Part shown: positions 51,543 to 61,174 of the stretch, piece after piece
How positions within the stretch are numbered: the first letter of the stretch is position 1
How the letters are laid out: every line of letters begins with the position of its first letter
Source: Nocardia fusca NBRC 14340
Lineage (GTDB): Bacteria > Actinomycetota > Actinomycetes > Mycobacteriales > Mycobacteriaceae
Assembly (NCBI RefSeq): GCF_001618425.1
Contig: NZ_BDCU01000027.1
Location: 1-64,000, forward strand
Length of the DNA: 64,000 bases
Direction of reading: 5' to 3'
Made by a program: the position numbers and the translations under genes
The notes under the pieces: model-generated
The model's input: only the letters and a program-made list of their open reading frames with translations
Database searches by the model: none
What the model was told of the DNA's origin: nothing

Positions 51543-53321
51543 GTGATTTCGGGGAGGCGCGCGGTGTGGCGCGGGCTGCTGGTGCTCGTGGCGGTGCTCG
51601 TTCCGGTGCTGGCCGGATGTACTGCCGACCCGCCGCCGCCCATCGCCAGTACGGACAGCCCGAAGACCGAACCGGCGCAACCGACCAAGAACACGGTGGT
51701 GGTCGCCATCGATGACATCGGGATCGGTTTCAACCCGCATCTGCGGTCGAACCAGTCCCCGGCGACCGCCGCGGTGGCGGCCATGGTGCTGCCGAGTCCG
51801 TTCCGGCCCACACCCGACCCGGCCCTGCCCGGCGGCACGCTGTGGGTTCCGGATACGGCGCTGGTCGATTCGGCGACGGTGACCGCCGAGGCCCCGTTCA
51901 CCGTCACCTACACGCTGAAGGACCAGGCGAACTGGTCCGATGGGGCGCCCATCGCGGCCGAGGACTTCCACTACCTGTGGCAGCAGATGATCACGCAGCC
52001 CGGTGTGATCGACCCGGCCGGATACCGCCTCATCACCGAGGTCCGTTCCGCCGGCGGCGGTAAAGCGGTTTCCGTGGTGTTCGACAAGCCCTATCCGGCC
52101 TGGCCGCAATTGTTCGCGAACCTGTTGCCGTCGCATCTGATGAAGGATTCGCCGGGCGGTTTCCAACGGACGCTGGTCGAGCAGATACCGGTCTCGGGCG
52201 GGAACTTCACCATCGAATCCGCCGATCCCGGTCGTGACGAGATCCTGCTGGAACGCAACGACCGCTACTGGGGCACTCCGGCCCGCCCCGACCAGATCCT
52301 GCTGCGCCGCGGCGGCACCCCCGCCCAACTGGCGGATTCGCTGCGCACCGGCGACACCCAGATGGCACTGGTGCACGGCGGGGTCGCCACCCAGGCCCAG
52401 CTGGCCGCGATCCCGTCGGTACGCACCGCGATCATGCCGCAGTCCCGGCAGCTGCGCCTCACCCTGAACGGCCGCGAGGGGGTGCTCGGCGACCATCGGG
52501 TCCGGACCGCGGTCCTCGCACTTCTCGATCCCGCGCTGCTGGCCACGGTCGGCGCGCAGACGGGTAACTGGGTGGAACCGGTACGCGCGCAGGTGCTCTC
52601 GCCCTCCGATCCCGGCTATACGCCCACCGAACCGCCCCGCCTCAACCCCGACCAGGCATTCGGCCTGCTGGCCGAGGCCGGGTTCGGCCGCGCCCCGGAG
52701 CCGCCGCCGGTCTCGGCGACCTCACCGGCCCCGCGGCCCCGCTCGCTGGCTCGCAACGGGGAACCGCTGGTCCTGCGGATCGGCGCGGTGACCGGCGACG
52801 ATACCGCTCTGGCGGTGGCCAATACCGCGGCCGACCAGCTGCGCAGCGCCGGGATCGACGCGTCGGTGCTCAATCTGGCGGCCGACGAGCTGTACGGCAA
52901 AGGCCTGGTGGAGAATTCCGTCGACGCGGCAGTGGGCTGGGAGGCGACCGGTGGTGATCCCGCTACCGCGCTGGCCTCCCGCTACGGCTGCCCGCCCGCG
53001 GCGCCCGTCACCCCCACGACCGACGGCGAACAGACCGAGGTTCCGGCCGCCGTGGAGGCGGCCCGCCGGGCGCCGAGCAATCTGTCCGGTATCTGCGATC
53101 CGCAGTTCCAGCCGTCGATCGACGGCGCGCTGCACGGCGTGGAAGTACCGCGCACGCTGGGCGAGGCCGAACCCCGGCTGTGGAGTGCATCCACGGTACT
53201 GCCGATCGTGCAGGACAACGTGGTGGCCGCGGCCGGTCCCTCGGTGGACGGGGCGTCGCTGAGCGGAGCGATCCAGGCCGGGATATTCGGCGACGCGGCG
53301 ATGTGGCGGCGCGTCCCGTGA
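51543..53321 (+). CDS. lpqW: Lipoprotein LpqW
   Basis: A 592-residue lipoprotein with a periplasmic oligopeptide-binding (SBP family 5) fold. The signal peptide ends in the lipobox VLAGC (Cys about residue 24). In mycobacteria LpqW channels PIM intermediates between PIM6 and lipomannan/LAM synthesis, and its mutants are suppressed by loss of PimE, encoded 2.6 kb upstream here. SBP landmarks: YTLKDQANWSDGAPIAAEDF, ISVVFDKPYPAW-like VVFDKPYPAWPQLF, ERNDRYWG. TAGAGT (51530-51535) is 7 bases before the GTG (leaderless pattern). Its stop overlaps the mshB GTG. Confidence 0.9.
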   Translation: MISGRRAVWRGLLVLVAVLVPVLAGCTADPPPPIASTDSPKTEPAQPTKNTVVVAIDDIGIGFNPHLRSNQSPATAAVAAMVLPSPFRPTPDPALPGGTLWVPDTALVDSATVTAEAPFTVTYTLKDQANWSDGAPIAAEDFHYLWQQMITQPGVIDPAGYRLITEVRSAGGGKAVSVVFDKPYPAWPQLFANLLPSHLMKDSPGGFQRTLVEQIPVSGGNFTIESADPGRDEILLERNDRYWGTPARPDQILLRRGGTPAQLADSLRTGDTQMALVHGGVATQAQLAAIPSVRTAIMPQSRQLRLTLNGREGVLGDHRVRTAVLALLDPALLATVGAQTGNWVEPVRAQVLSPSDPGYTPTEPPRLNPDQAFGLLAEAGFGRAPEPPPVSATSPAPRPRSLARNGEPLVLRIGAVTGDDTALAVANTAADQLRSAGIDASVLNLAADELYGKGLVENSVDAAVGWEATGGDPATALASRYGCPPAAPVTPTTDGEQTEVPAAVEAARRAPSNLSGICDPQFQPSIDGALHGVEVPRTLGEAEPRLWSASTVLPIVQDNVVAAAGPSVDGASLSGAIQAGIFGDAAMWRRVP

Positions 53322-54214
53322 CCGGTTCCGGCGAAGGACGTACCGGCGGGTTGCTGCTGGTTCACGCCCACCCCGACGACGAAACCATCACCACCGGGGG
53401 CACGATCGCCCACTACCGGCGTCTCGGTGTCCCCGTGACAGTGGTGACCTGCACTCTCGGTGAAGAGGGCGAGGTGATGGGCGACCGCTGGGCCGGCCTG
53501 ACCGCCGACCGCGCGGATCAACTGGGCGGGTACCGGATCGGTGAACTCACCCGCGCCCTGACCGAACTCGGTGCCGGACCGCCGTGCTTCCTGGGCGGCG
53601 CGGGCCGCTGGCGCGATTCCGGTATGGCCGGGACTCCGGCGGCGCAGCATCCACGGGCCTTCGTCGAGTCCGGTCCGGCGGCGGTCCGGGCGCTCACCGA
53701 GGTGATCCTCGACCTGCGGCCCCGCGTGGTGGTGACCTACGACCCGCGCGGCGGCTACGGCCACCCGGACCATATCCGCGCCCACCGGGTGACCACCGAA
53801 GCCGTCGAGGCCGCGGCCGCGCAGGGCTGGGACACGCCCAAGTTCTACTGGACCGTGACCGACGCCGACATCCTGCGCGATCATCTGCGGGCGCTGGCGC
53901 GCCGCACGGTGGACGGCCTGCCGGGCGCGCTACCCGCCGGCTGGCGGCTGCCGGCCGAGGACGAGTTGGCGTGCGTACCGGGTAATTCGGTGACCACGGC
54001 GATCGATGTCACCGAATCCCTGCCCCGGAAACGCGCCGCGCTGCGCGCCCACGCCACCCAGCTCACGGTCGCGCCGTCGGGCCGGGAGTTCGCGTTGACC
54101 AATATGATCGCCCAGCCGGTCCTGCCGGAGGAGCACTACATTCTCGTCCGCGGTCGCGCCTGGGCGGGCGGGCCGGACGGCCGGGAAGACGATCTCTTCG
54201 CCGGTTCGCTGTAG
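53318..54214 (+). CDS. mshB: GlcNAc-Ins deacetylase of mycothiol synthesis
   Basis: A 298-residue zinc deacetylase that removes acetate from GlcNAc-inositol, the second committed step to mycothiol. The zinc site is formed by HAHPDDE near the N-terminus and His in GGYGHPDHIRAH; the first Asp of PDD acts as base. TCTLGEEGEVMGDRWAGL and FYWTVTDADI are MshB signatures. Length is normal. The GTG overlaps the lpqW stop, so the genes are co-translated although their pathways differ; the same order occurs near mycobacterial Rv1170. Confidence 0.95.
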   Translation: MTGSGEGRTGGLLLVHAHPDDETITTGGTIAHYRRLGVPVTVVTCTLGEEGEVMGDRWAGLTADRADQLGGYRIGELTRALTELGAGPPCFLGGAGRWRDSGMAGTPAAQHPRAFVESGPAAVRALTEVILDLRPRVVVTYDPRGGYGHPDHIRAHRVTTEAVEAAAAQGWDTPKFYWTVTDADILRDHLRALARRTVDGLPGALPAGWRLPAEDELACVPGNSVTTAIDVTESLPRKRAALRAHATQLTVAPSGREFALTNMIAQPVLPEEHYILVRGRAWAGGPDGREDDLFAGSL

Positions 54215-54249
54215 CCGAGCGGCGCCCACGCACCAATAGACTCGTCGCT

Positions 54250-54330
54250 ATGCAGCACTCGGAATCGGAGAGCGGGACCGGACCCACAGCGACCGCCGGA
54301 CGGTGTTCGGCGACCCGGTCGCACGGATGA
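54250..54330 (+). CDS. Possible 26-codon leaderless leader ORF
   Basis: TAGACT (54237-54242) ends 7 bases before an ATG at 54250. The frame encodes MQHSESESGTGPTATAGRCS and six more residues, then TGA at 54328-54330, which overlaps the ATG (54327) of the following membrane-protein gene as ATGA. The peptide itself looks like nothing known; its use may be to bring ribosomes to the next start. It could also be chance. Confidence 0.4.
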   Translation: MQHSESESGTGPTATAGRCSATRSHG

Positions 54331-54758
54331 CCGCCACCGTGGACGATCGGGCCGGTGCGGATTCCCGCACCCGCTGGACCGCACTGGCGACCGCGGCACT
54401 CGGCCCGGTGCTGATCGCGGTCCTGATCGTGGACGCGGTGATCACCTCGGCTCTGGAGGTGCTCTACCTGCCCTTCCATCTCGGCAGCGTCGCCGTACCG
54501 GTGGCCGCACTGATCGCCGCGCCGGTGAACGTGGCCCTGGTGTGGGCGGCCGCCACGGTGACCACCCGGCCGACCGTGCTGTTCCTGCCGATCGCCGCCT
54601 GGCTGGGTGCCTTCCTGATCGCGGCGAGCCGGGGCCCCGGCGGTGATGTCCCGCTGCGCAGCGATCTGCCGACGCTGCTGCTGTTCCTGTGCGGGGCGGT
54701 GGCGCCGCTGGTCTACCTGTACGTGGCCGCCAACCGAACGAAACGCCCGGCACGCTGA
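54327..54758 (+). CDS. Four-helix membrane protein (Rv1171-like)
   Basis: A 143-residue integral membrane protein of unknown function with about four helices (ALATAALGPVLIAVLIVDAV; VAVPVAALIAAPVNVALVWA; TVLFLPIAAWLGAFLIAA; PTLLLFLCGAVAPLVYLYVA). A similar small membrane protein follows mshB in mycobacteria. The ATG at 54327 is chosen because it overlaps the stop of a short leaderless frame; a weaker in-frame start lies at 54303. No ribosome binding site of its own is obvious, which supports coupling. Confidence 0.7.
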   Translation: MTATVDDRAGADSRTRWTALATAALGPVLIAVLIVDAVITSALEVLYLPFHLGSVAVPVAALIAAPVNVALVWAAATVTTRPTVLFLPIAAWLGAFLIAASRGPGGDVPLRSDLPTLLLFLCGAVAPLVYLYVAANRTKRPAR

Positions 54759-54780
54759 CCGGTCCGCCGGGTGGCGCCGG

Positions 54781-55497
54781 TCACCAGGCTCCGTACTCCG
54801 TGGCGAGGATATCGTTCACATCCACGCCCACCCCGTCGACCGTGCGGTCGTCGATCTCGAACTGGTGCAGATGCGCGGCCGGATGCACATACCCCGGCGC
54901 GGTTCCCCAGTCGTGCTGCCAGAACCACGCACCCACACCGGCCGCCCTGGCCAGATCGATGGTGGGCGCATTGGCGTAGACGCCGGTGTGCTCCCGGCCG
55001 ATCACCGCCTGCCAGCCGAGCAGATACGGCAGGATCATGGTGGCGAATTCCACGGGGTTCGGATTGTCGTCGATGGAGGCGTAGATCGGCCGGTTGTCCG
55101 GTCCCCCGGCGGCGCGGTGTAGAGCCAGTCCGCGCTCGGCGTGCCGACGACCCGCGTCGTATCCGCCGCGCCAGTCGGCGGTGGGCCCTTTGCCGAACTG
55201 GTAGCAGGACACGATGGCCAGCCCGGCGGCCCGCAGATCCTCGACCTCCCCGGCGAGCAGCGGTTTCCCGGCCATCCATTCCGCTCCCGGCCGACGATCG
55301 GACACATACCGGATGACCCCGGTGTGCCCGGCCGCCTTGATGGCCGCCGCGGACGGCACACCCCCCGCGTAATCGAGCAGGGTCCCGAGCGACGCCGCAC
55401 CGGCGCGAAAAGTTCCGAAGGCCGACCCCACCGCGCCCGCGGCGACGGCGGCGGCCGTATATCCGAGCAGAGCCCGGCGAGACAGTGCAGAAACCAT
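54781..55497 (-). CDS. Tat-exported DUF1906 glycoside-hydrolase-like protein
   Basis: A 238-residue DUF1906 protein related to mycobacterial Rv2525c. A twin-arginine signal (SRRALLGY, then an Ala/Val-rich helix) ends near residue 35. The mature TIM-barrel-like domain contains LDYAGGVPSAAAIKAAGHTG, IVSCYQFGKG, IYASIDDNPNP and WFWQHDWGTAPGYVHPAAHL, with acidic residues where GH25-like enzymes act. Rv2525c associates with cell-wall metabolism. The ATG at 55497 is chosen because it begins the Tat signal and AAGGAG is 6 bases upstream. tatB lies in the same window. Confidence 0.88.
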   Translation of the reverse strand: MVSALSRRALLGYTAAAVAAGAVGSAFGTFRAGAASLGTLLDYAGGVPSAAAIKAAGHTGVIRYVSDRRPGAEWMAGKPLLAGEVEDLRAAGLAIVSCYQFGKGPTADWRGGYDAGRRHAERGLALHRAAGGPDNRPIYASIDDNPNPVEFATMILPYLLGWQAVIGREHTGVYANAPTIDLARAAGVGAWFWQHDWGTAPGYVHPAAHLHQFEIDDRTVDGVGVDVNDILATEYGAW

Positions 55498-55815
55498 CGA
55501 GACTCCTTCGCACACCCGGGTGGACAGCAACGGCATGCCCGGCGCACCTTCCCCATCAGCACTGCATGCGCCGGGAGCCTCGAACGTGGGGTTATTCCAC
55601 CACATCCACCACCCGACCGCCACGACCGACGACTGCACGCGTCACCGCGGGTCCGGGCTCTACCGGAGATCGACAGAGCGGGCGCGAGAAAAGACCGGGA
55701 CGCATCACGCGGTCGGATGCGCTGCGCGTCCAGCGGGCCGAGCCGTGAAACCGCGCTGTGGGCTGCTTGCGAAGACGCTGTGTCAAAGCAACAGATACCC
55801 GCGACAACCGGGCAG
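55498..55815. other. Upstream region of the DUF1906 gene without a recognised gene
   Basis: About 320 bases. No frame shows a known domain. It should contain the promoter of the DUF1906 gene (minus strand). A structured repeat begins at about 55816. Confidence 0.35.
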
Positions 55816-55980
55816 CGCAACCCCATGCGTCGAGTCTTATGAGACACCTCAAAGGGTTGAGGCCCGTCTCGCCGTTCAGGCCTCGAAGCGCATGCGGCGA
55901 AGCCGCGAGTCTCGAGGCCTGAACGGCGAGACCAAGGGGGCCTCGACCCCGCGCGCGCAAGCGCGCCAAAAAACAGCGCC
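55816..55980 (-). repeat. Structured intergenic repeat, type R2, copy B
   Basis: On the minus strand the head CTGTTTTTTGGCGC (55976-55963) begins 9 bases after the stop codon of the duplicated-domain gene. A GC hairpin (55961-55966 with 55951-55956, loop of 4) follows. Next is a near-perfect long hairpin: 55912-55956 against 55857-55886, including TCTCGCCGTTCAGGCCTCGA, enclosing a smaller GCGGC-GAA-GCCGC stem. Copy A at 23813-24020 has the same head and outer arms but a different loop and different small-hairpin arms that still pair. Confidence 0.8.
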
Positions 55981-55985
55981 GCAAA

Positions 55986-57149
55986 TTACAACAGCCGGTC
56001 TATGCGTTCACCTACGTCGAGGGTTCGCATGGCCGGATCGGCGAGTTCGGCGCGGACGACCCGGACCACCTGCGCGACGATCTGTTTCTTGATGCCCGCC
56101 AGGACGCCGAGGACGGCGGCGCGCATGCCCTGGGCCGCGTATTCGAGGCGGACGTTCTCCCGTTCCGGCGGGTCGACCTCCACCACGATGAGCAGAGGGT
56201 CGGCCGCGTGCGCGGTGAGTTGCAGGGGGATCTCCACGTCCGCGCGGTACTGGTTGTCCTTGAGCACGCTGACCGTGATGTCGAGGGTGACCGGGACGGT
56301 CAGGTCGAAGCGGACCAGCGCCGGATCGTCGTCGGCCGTGGCGGTCTCGGGTACCCGGTCGGTCAGTGCGGGCCGGCCGACCTCGCCGCGGACGGTGACC
56401 TCGGCCGCCGCCCGGGGACCGGCCCGCAAGGGGCCGATCTCGATCTGCCGGTCGGCGAGCTGGGTGACGAATGGTTCGAGCCGGTCCCGGGTGACGATGC
56501 GCGGAAAGAACCGCCGCCCGAATTCGGCGTAGTCGATCCAGTCGAAGCGGGTGCGGGTGCGGTGCGGGGAGCGTTCGCGGGCGACGATGGCCTCGATATC
56601 GTAGATGCGGCTGCGCATCACGCCCGGATCGCGCAGCATTCCGTTCACCCGATTGGCGACCTCGCGTTGCAGCAGCCCGGCGATCGGGTCGAGTAGCCAT
56701 TCGGCCACCGAGTCGGCGGCGGACAGGCGCAGCAGCACACTCACATCCGCGGGCTCGACCCGCGGGATATCGATCACGATCAGCAGCGGGTCGGCGGTGC
56801 GGGCGTGGAAGGTGAGACCGATGGATACCACCGTCTCCGACCGCAGGGGTTTGCCGGCGAGCAGGATCTTGGCCCGCAGGGATACCGGTATCCGCACGTC
56901 GAAGGCGACTTCGGAGCCGCGGCGCACCACCACGGGACGGTCGATCCGGCCCTCGGCGAGGAACCCGGCGAGTCCGGCGGGCGCCAGATTGACCGGGCCG
57001 ATGGTCAGCCCGCGCCCGGTGATGCCGGCGACCGCCTTCTCGATCCGCCGCTCGGTCACCGCGTGGGTGACGAACCGCCTGCCGAACTCGGCGTAGTCGA
57101 TCCACCCCGGGTCGCCTACCTCGATCGGTTCCATGAGTCGTTCCGACAC
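55986..57149 (-). CDS. Tandem-duplicated domain protein of unknown function
   Basis: A 387-residue protein made of two similar halves. WIDYAEFGRRFVTHAVTERR near residue 20 recurs as WIDYAEFGRRFFPRIVTRDR near residue 210. Each is followed by an IGP motif (LTIGPVNLAP and IEIGPLRAGP), alternating beta-strands and a DPLLIVIDI/DPLLIVVEV strand, ending in amphipathic helices. There is no signal peptide or membrane helix. A lipid- or ligand-binding beta-rich fold is conceivable, but I do not recognise it. GTG 57149 is chosen because GGAGG is 7 bases upstream; GTG 57161 is possible. Repeat R2-B starts just after its stop. Confidence 0.75.
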   Translation of the reverse strand: MSERLMEPIEVGDPGWIDYAEFGRRFVTHAVTERRIEKAVAGITGRGLTIGPVNLAPAGLAGFLAEGRIDRPVVVRRGSEVAFDVRIPVSLRAKILLAGKPLRSETVVSIGLTFHARTADPLLIVIDIPRVEPADVSVLLRLSAADSVAEWLLDPIAGLLQREVANRVNGMLRDPGVMRSRIYDIEAIVARERSPHRTRTRFDWIDYAEFGRRFFPRIVTRDRLEPFVTQLADRQIEIGPLRAGPRAAAEVTVRGEVGRPALTDRVPETATADDDPALVRFDLTVPVTLDITVSVLKDNQYRADVEIPLQLTAHAADPLLIVVEVDPPERENVRLEYAAQGMRAAVLGVLAGIKKQIVAQVVRVVRAELADPAMRTLDVGERIDRLL

Positions 57150-57209
57150 CTCTACCTCCACCGAATGACGGTCACGGTACGCGATGAAGGTATCGATCCG
57201 GCAAGCCCG

Positions 57210-57830
57210 TCACCACCCGGGCGACAGCCGCCCGTAACCGACGATGTGGATATCGGGGACGGCGGCGGGGTTCCAGCGTTCGATACCGACCGCGTCGCCC
57301 TCGTTACCGCCGATCGTGGTGAGGGTGCCGTGGTCTTCGGCCAGCACGATATTGGTGTGCTGGCCGAATCTGCTCTCCGGGCTGTAGAGGATCACATCCC
57401 CGGTGACCGGCCGGTATCCCGACCCGGCGGCGGCGAAGCGGCCCGAAGTCTCGTAATACTCCTGCAGGGTGTAGACGCCGGGGATACGCCACGATCCCGA
57501 GTTCGGATTGATCAGCGGCAGCCCGGCCGCACGCATCACCCAGCTCACGAAGTTGGCGCACCACGGTTCGGTGTTGCCCTCGGAGTAGCCCGCTCCCGCG
57601 CGGGGGTCGGCGAATTCGGTCGCGGCGGCGTCGACGACCCGCGCCTGGGTCGCGGTGAGTGTGGCCCGGTCGATCACCGGGAAGGAGGTCAACCGCTCAC
57701 CGACGAGTCCGTCGGAGGAACCGGAGAAGAACGAACAGCCACACAGAAACAGCGCGGCGGCCACCAGCAGGAGCGCGGTGCCGCGCACCGGCTTCCTCCG
57801 CGTGCGTACCTGTTCCGAAGATCCGACCAT
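57210..57830 (-). CDS. Lipoprotein with CHAP-like amidase domain
   Basis: A 206-residue exported protein. A membrane-spanning signal (ALLLVAAALFLCGC) ends in a lipobox-like LCGC. The C-terminal domain has the CHAP/NlpC-type active-site Cys in EPWCANFVSWVMRAAG, His in FGQHTNIVLAEDH and an acidic/Asn partner near GGNEGDAV. Such enzymes cleave peptidoglycan stem peptides or act as amidases. The catalytic Cys, His and third residue are all visible, so activity is plausible. ATG 57830 is chosen as the start of the basic n-region; an ATG at 57887 would add 19 residues. The neighbouring duplicated-domain gene is on the same strand. Confidence 0.8.
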   Translation of the reverse strand: MVGSSEQVRTRRKPVRGTALLLVAAALFLCGCSFFSGSSDGLVGERLTSFPVIDRATLTATQARVVDAAATEFADPRAGAGYSEGNTEPWCANFVSWVMRAAGLPLINPNSGSWRIPGVYTLQEYYETSGRFAAAGSGYRPVTGDVILYSPESRFGQHTNIVLAEDHGTLTTIGGNEGDAVGIERWNPAAVPDIHIVGYGRLSPGW

Positions 57831-57862
57831 TTCCACACCCCGTGCCTCGGCAGAACTTTCCG

Positions 57863-58189
57863 GTGATCGACCGGTGCCGTCCAGCATGCCCGTTTGCGGA
57901 ACCGATCTACGGGGCGACCCTGACGATCCTGACGGAGTTCGCGGACAAGGGGCGCTACAACCACCTCGATACCCTTGGGTCCAGCACGGTCACATCCGAA
58001 GACGCCGGACTGGAGTGGGACAACACGGTGCTGCCGCTCCTGATCGAGGCCCAGGGCTGTCCGGACACCGACAGGCTGTTCAACCGCGCCACTGGTTGGA
58101 CTCAGTTCGAAAGCAGAGCAGGAGCCGAGGCTCCCCAAGCGGTAACCCCTTGGCATGACTTTTCTCGTAAATGTTCCCGACCCCGTTGA
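57863..58189 (+). pseudogene. Orphan coding-like fragment
   Basis: A frame that reads like protein, AEPIYGATLTILTEFADKG onward to FESRAGAEAPQAV, with sensible codon use. It has no ribosome binding site and only a weak GTG start (57863). It may be the 3' part of a lost gene. I cannot assign a family. The remaining gap to 58395 shows only the ribosome binding site of the FAD monooxygenase. Confidence 0.35.
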
Positions 58190-58395
58190 CCGAACGGCGA
58201 CGAGGCCGACATGACCGAGTACGGACGGCGGCTGCTCGCGATTCCCGGCACTACCGAAGCTTGAAGTCAGCCGGCAGACGCCGGATCGTTTCCCCTTCTG
58301 AAGGTATAGCGCACCTGGGGGCTTGCGGCAAGACCCGGTTCATACCGCAGAATTGCCCGGCTGAGCCAGAACCTGTGGAAAGAGGGAGTGTCCGA

Positions 58396-59931
<1,536 letters not shown>

Positions 59932-60078
59932 CGCACGCATCCCAGCGCATTCGGCTCGGCCGGCGGCAACAGCGCCACCAGGATGGCCGCGCCGGTGAGC
60001 GGGAGGAAATCGATGTTGTAGGCGGACAGGAGGATGCCCACCGGCAGCAGTGGCGGGCGTTGGGCCCATGCCCGGCCG
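59932..60078 (-). pseudogene. Possible membrane-protein fragment
   Basis: On the minus strand about 45 codons read as a hydrophobic segment including PVGILLSAYNIDFLPLTGA followed by ILVALLPPAEPNALG, with no upstream gene body; it continues only into antisense of the aldo-keto reductase. It may be the C-terminal relic of a membrane protein. Confidence 0.3.
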
Positions 60079-60140
60079 GCGGATCGCGGTACGGGCCGGT
60101 AGGTGAGGTGGATAGTGTGGCGTGACTCGGAAAGGGACTC

Positions 60141-60986
60141 ATGACGACTCTCACCCTCGACCTTGCCGGATCTCGCGTGCACCGTCTGGGCTTCGGTGCG
60201 ATGCGGCTGGCCACCGAACCGGATGATGCCCGCTTCGCTTCGATCGAGTTGCTGCGCAGGGCTGTCGAACTCGGTGTCACATTGATCGACACGGCGCATC
60301 TCTACGGTTGGGGCGCCAACGAGGAACTCGTCGCCGAGGCCCTTCATCCCTATCCCGAGGGGCTCCTGGTGGCGACCAAACTCGGCGTCGAGCGCCGCCG
60401 CGACCACCCCGACGGGGCGGTTTACAACGGCAGTGAACGTTTCCTGCGCCGTCAGGTCGACGATGCTCTGCGTCGGCTGCGGGTGGACCGGATCGCCCTC
60501 ATGCAACTGCACCGCATCGACCCGGCCATTCCGCTCGCCGACCAGGTCGGGGTGCTGGGCGACCTGCGTGATGAGGGAAAGATCGGCCACATCGGCCTGT
60601 CGGAGGTCTCCGCCGCGCAGCTCGCCGAGGCACGCGAAACCGTGGATATCGCGAGTGTGCAGAACCGCTACAACATCCTCGACCGCGAATACGACCCGGT
60701 GGTCGATGCTTGTGAACAAGCCGGTATCGCTTTCCTGCCGTGGCGGCCTGTGGTCGCCGGCATTGCGGGCGCGACTGCCGTGATCGCCGCGGTCGCTCGC
60801 GAGCTCGACGCCACCGCCACCCAGGTCGTGCTCGCCTGGCTGTTACGTCGGTCGCGCGTCGTCGTGCCTATCCCGGGCACCGCCTCACCCAGCCACCTCA
60901 CCGAGAATCTCGCGGCAGCCCGTCTGGAACTCACCGACCATCAGTACGAGCGTCTCGACCGTATCGCCGCATCGAAAGGCCGATGA
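60141..60986 (+). CDS. Aldo-keto reductase
   Basis: A 281-residue NADPH-dependent oxidoreductase of the AKR superfamily. The catalytic tetrad is Asp in LIDTAHLYGWG, its Tyr, Lys in VATKLGVERR and His in MQLHRIDP. RVVVPIPGTASPSHLTENLA forms the cofactor-binding C-terminal part. It resembles YajO/pyridoxal-reductase-like members; the physiological carbonyl substrate is unknown. ATG 60141 follows AAAGGGA. There is no obvious operon partner. Confidence 0.92.
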   Translation: MTTLTLDLAGSRVHRLGFGAMRLATEPDDARFASIELLRRAVELGVTLIDTAHLYGWGANEELVAEALHPYPEGLLVATKLGVERRRDHPDGAVYNGSERFLRRQVDDALRRLRVDRIALMQLHRIDPAIPLADQVGVLGDLRDEGKIGHIGLSEVSAAQLAEARETVDIASVQNRYNILDREYDPVVDACEQAGIAFLPWRPVVAGIAGATAVIAAVARELDATATQVVLAWLLRRSRVVVPIPGTASPSHLTENLAAARLELTDHQYERLDRIAASKGR

Positions 60987-61174
60987 TTCCGTGACGTGGT
61001 GAGCGGGTTCTGCGCCGTATACGCGCGGCCCGAGGGAAAGAGTGGGGTATCCGCCTCGCGCGCATTTCCCGCCAGGCTACGAAGACGCGAAGAAGGGCGG
61101 TCGTTCCAGCGGCGACTACTTGGTATGGCACCAGACCCGCGCGGGCGATGCCGAACGATTTCCGGCGGCGGGGG

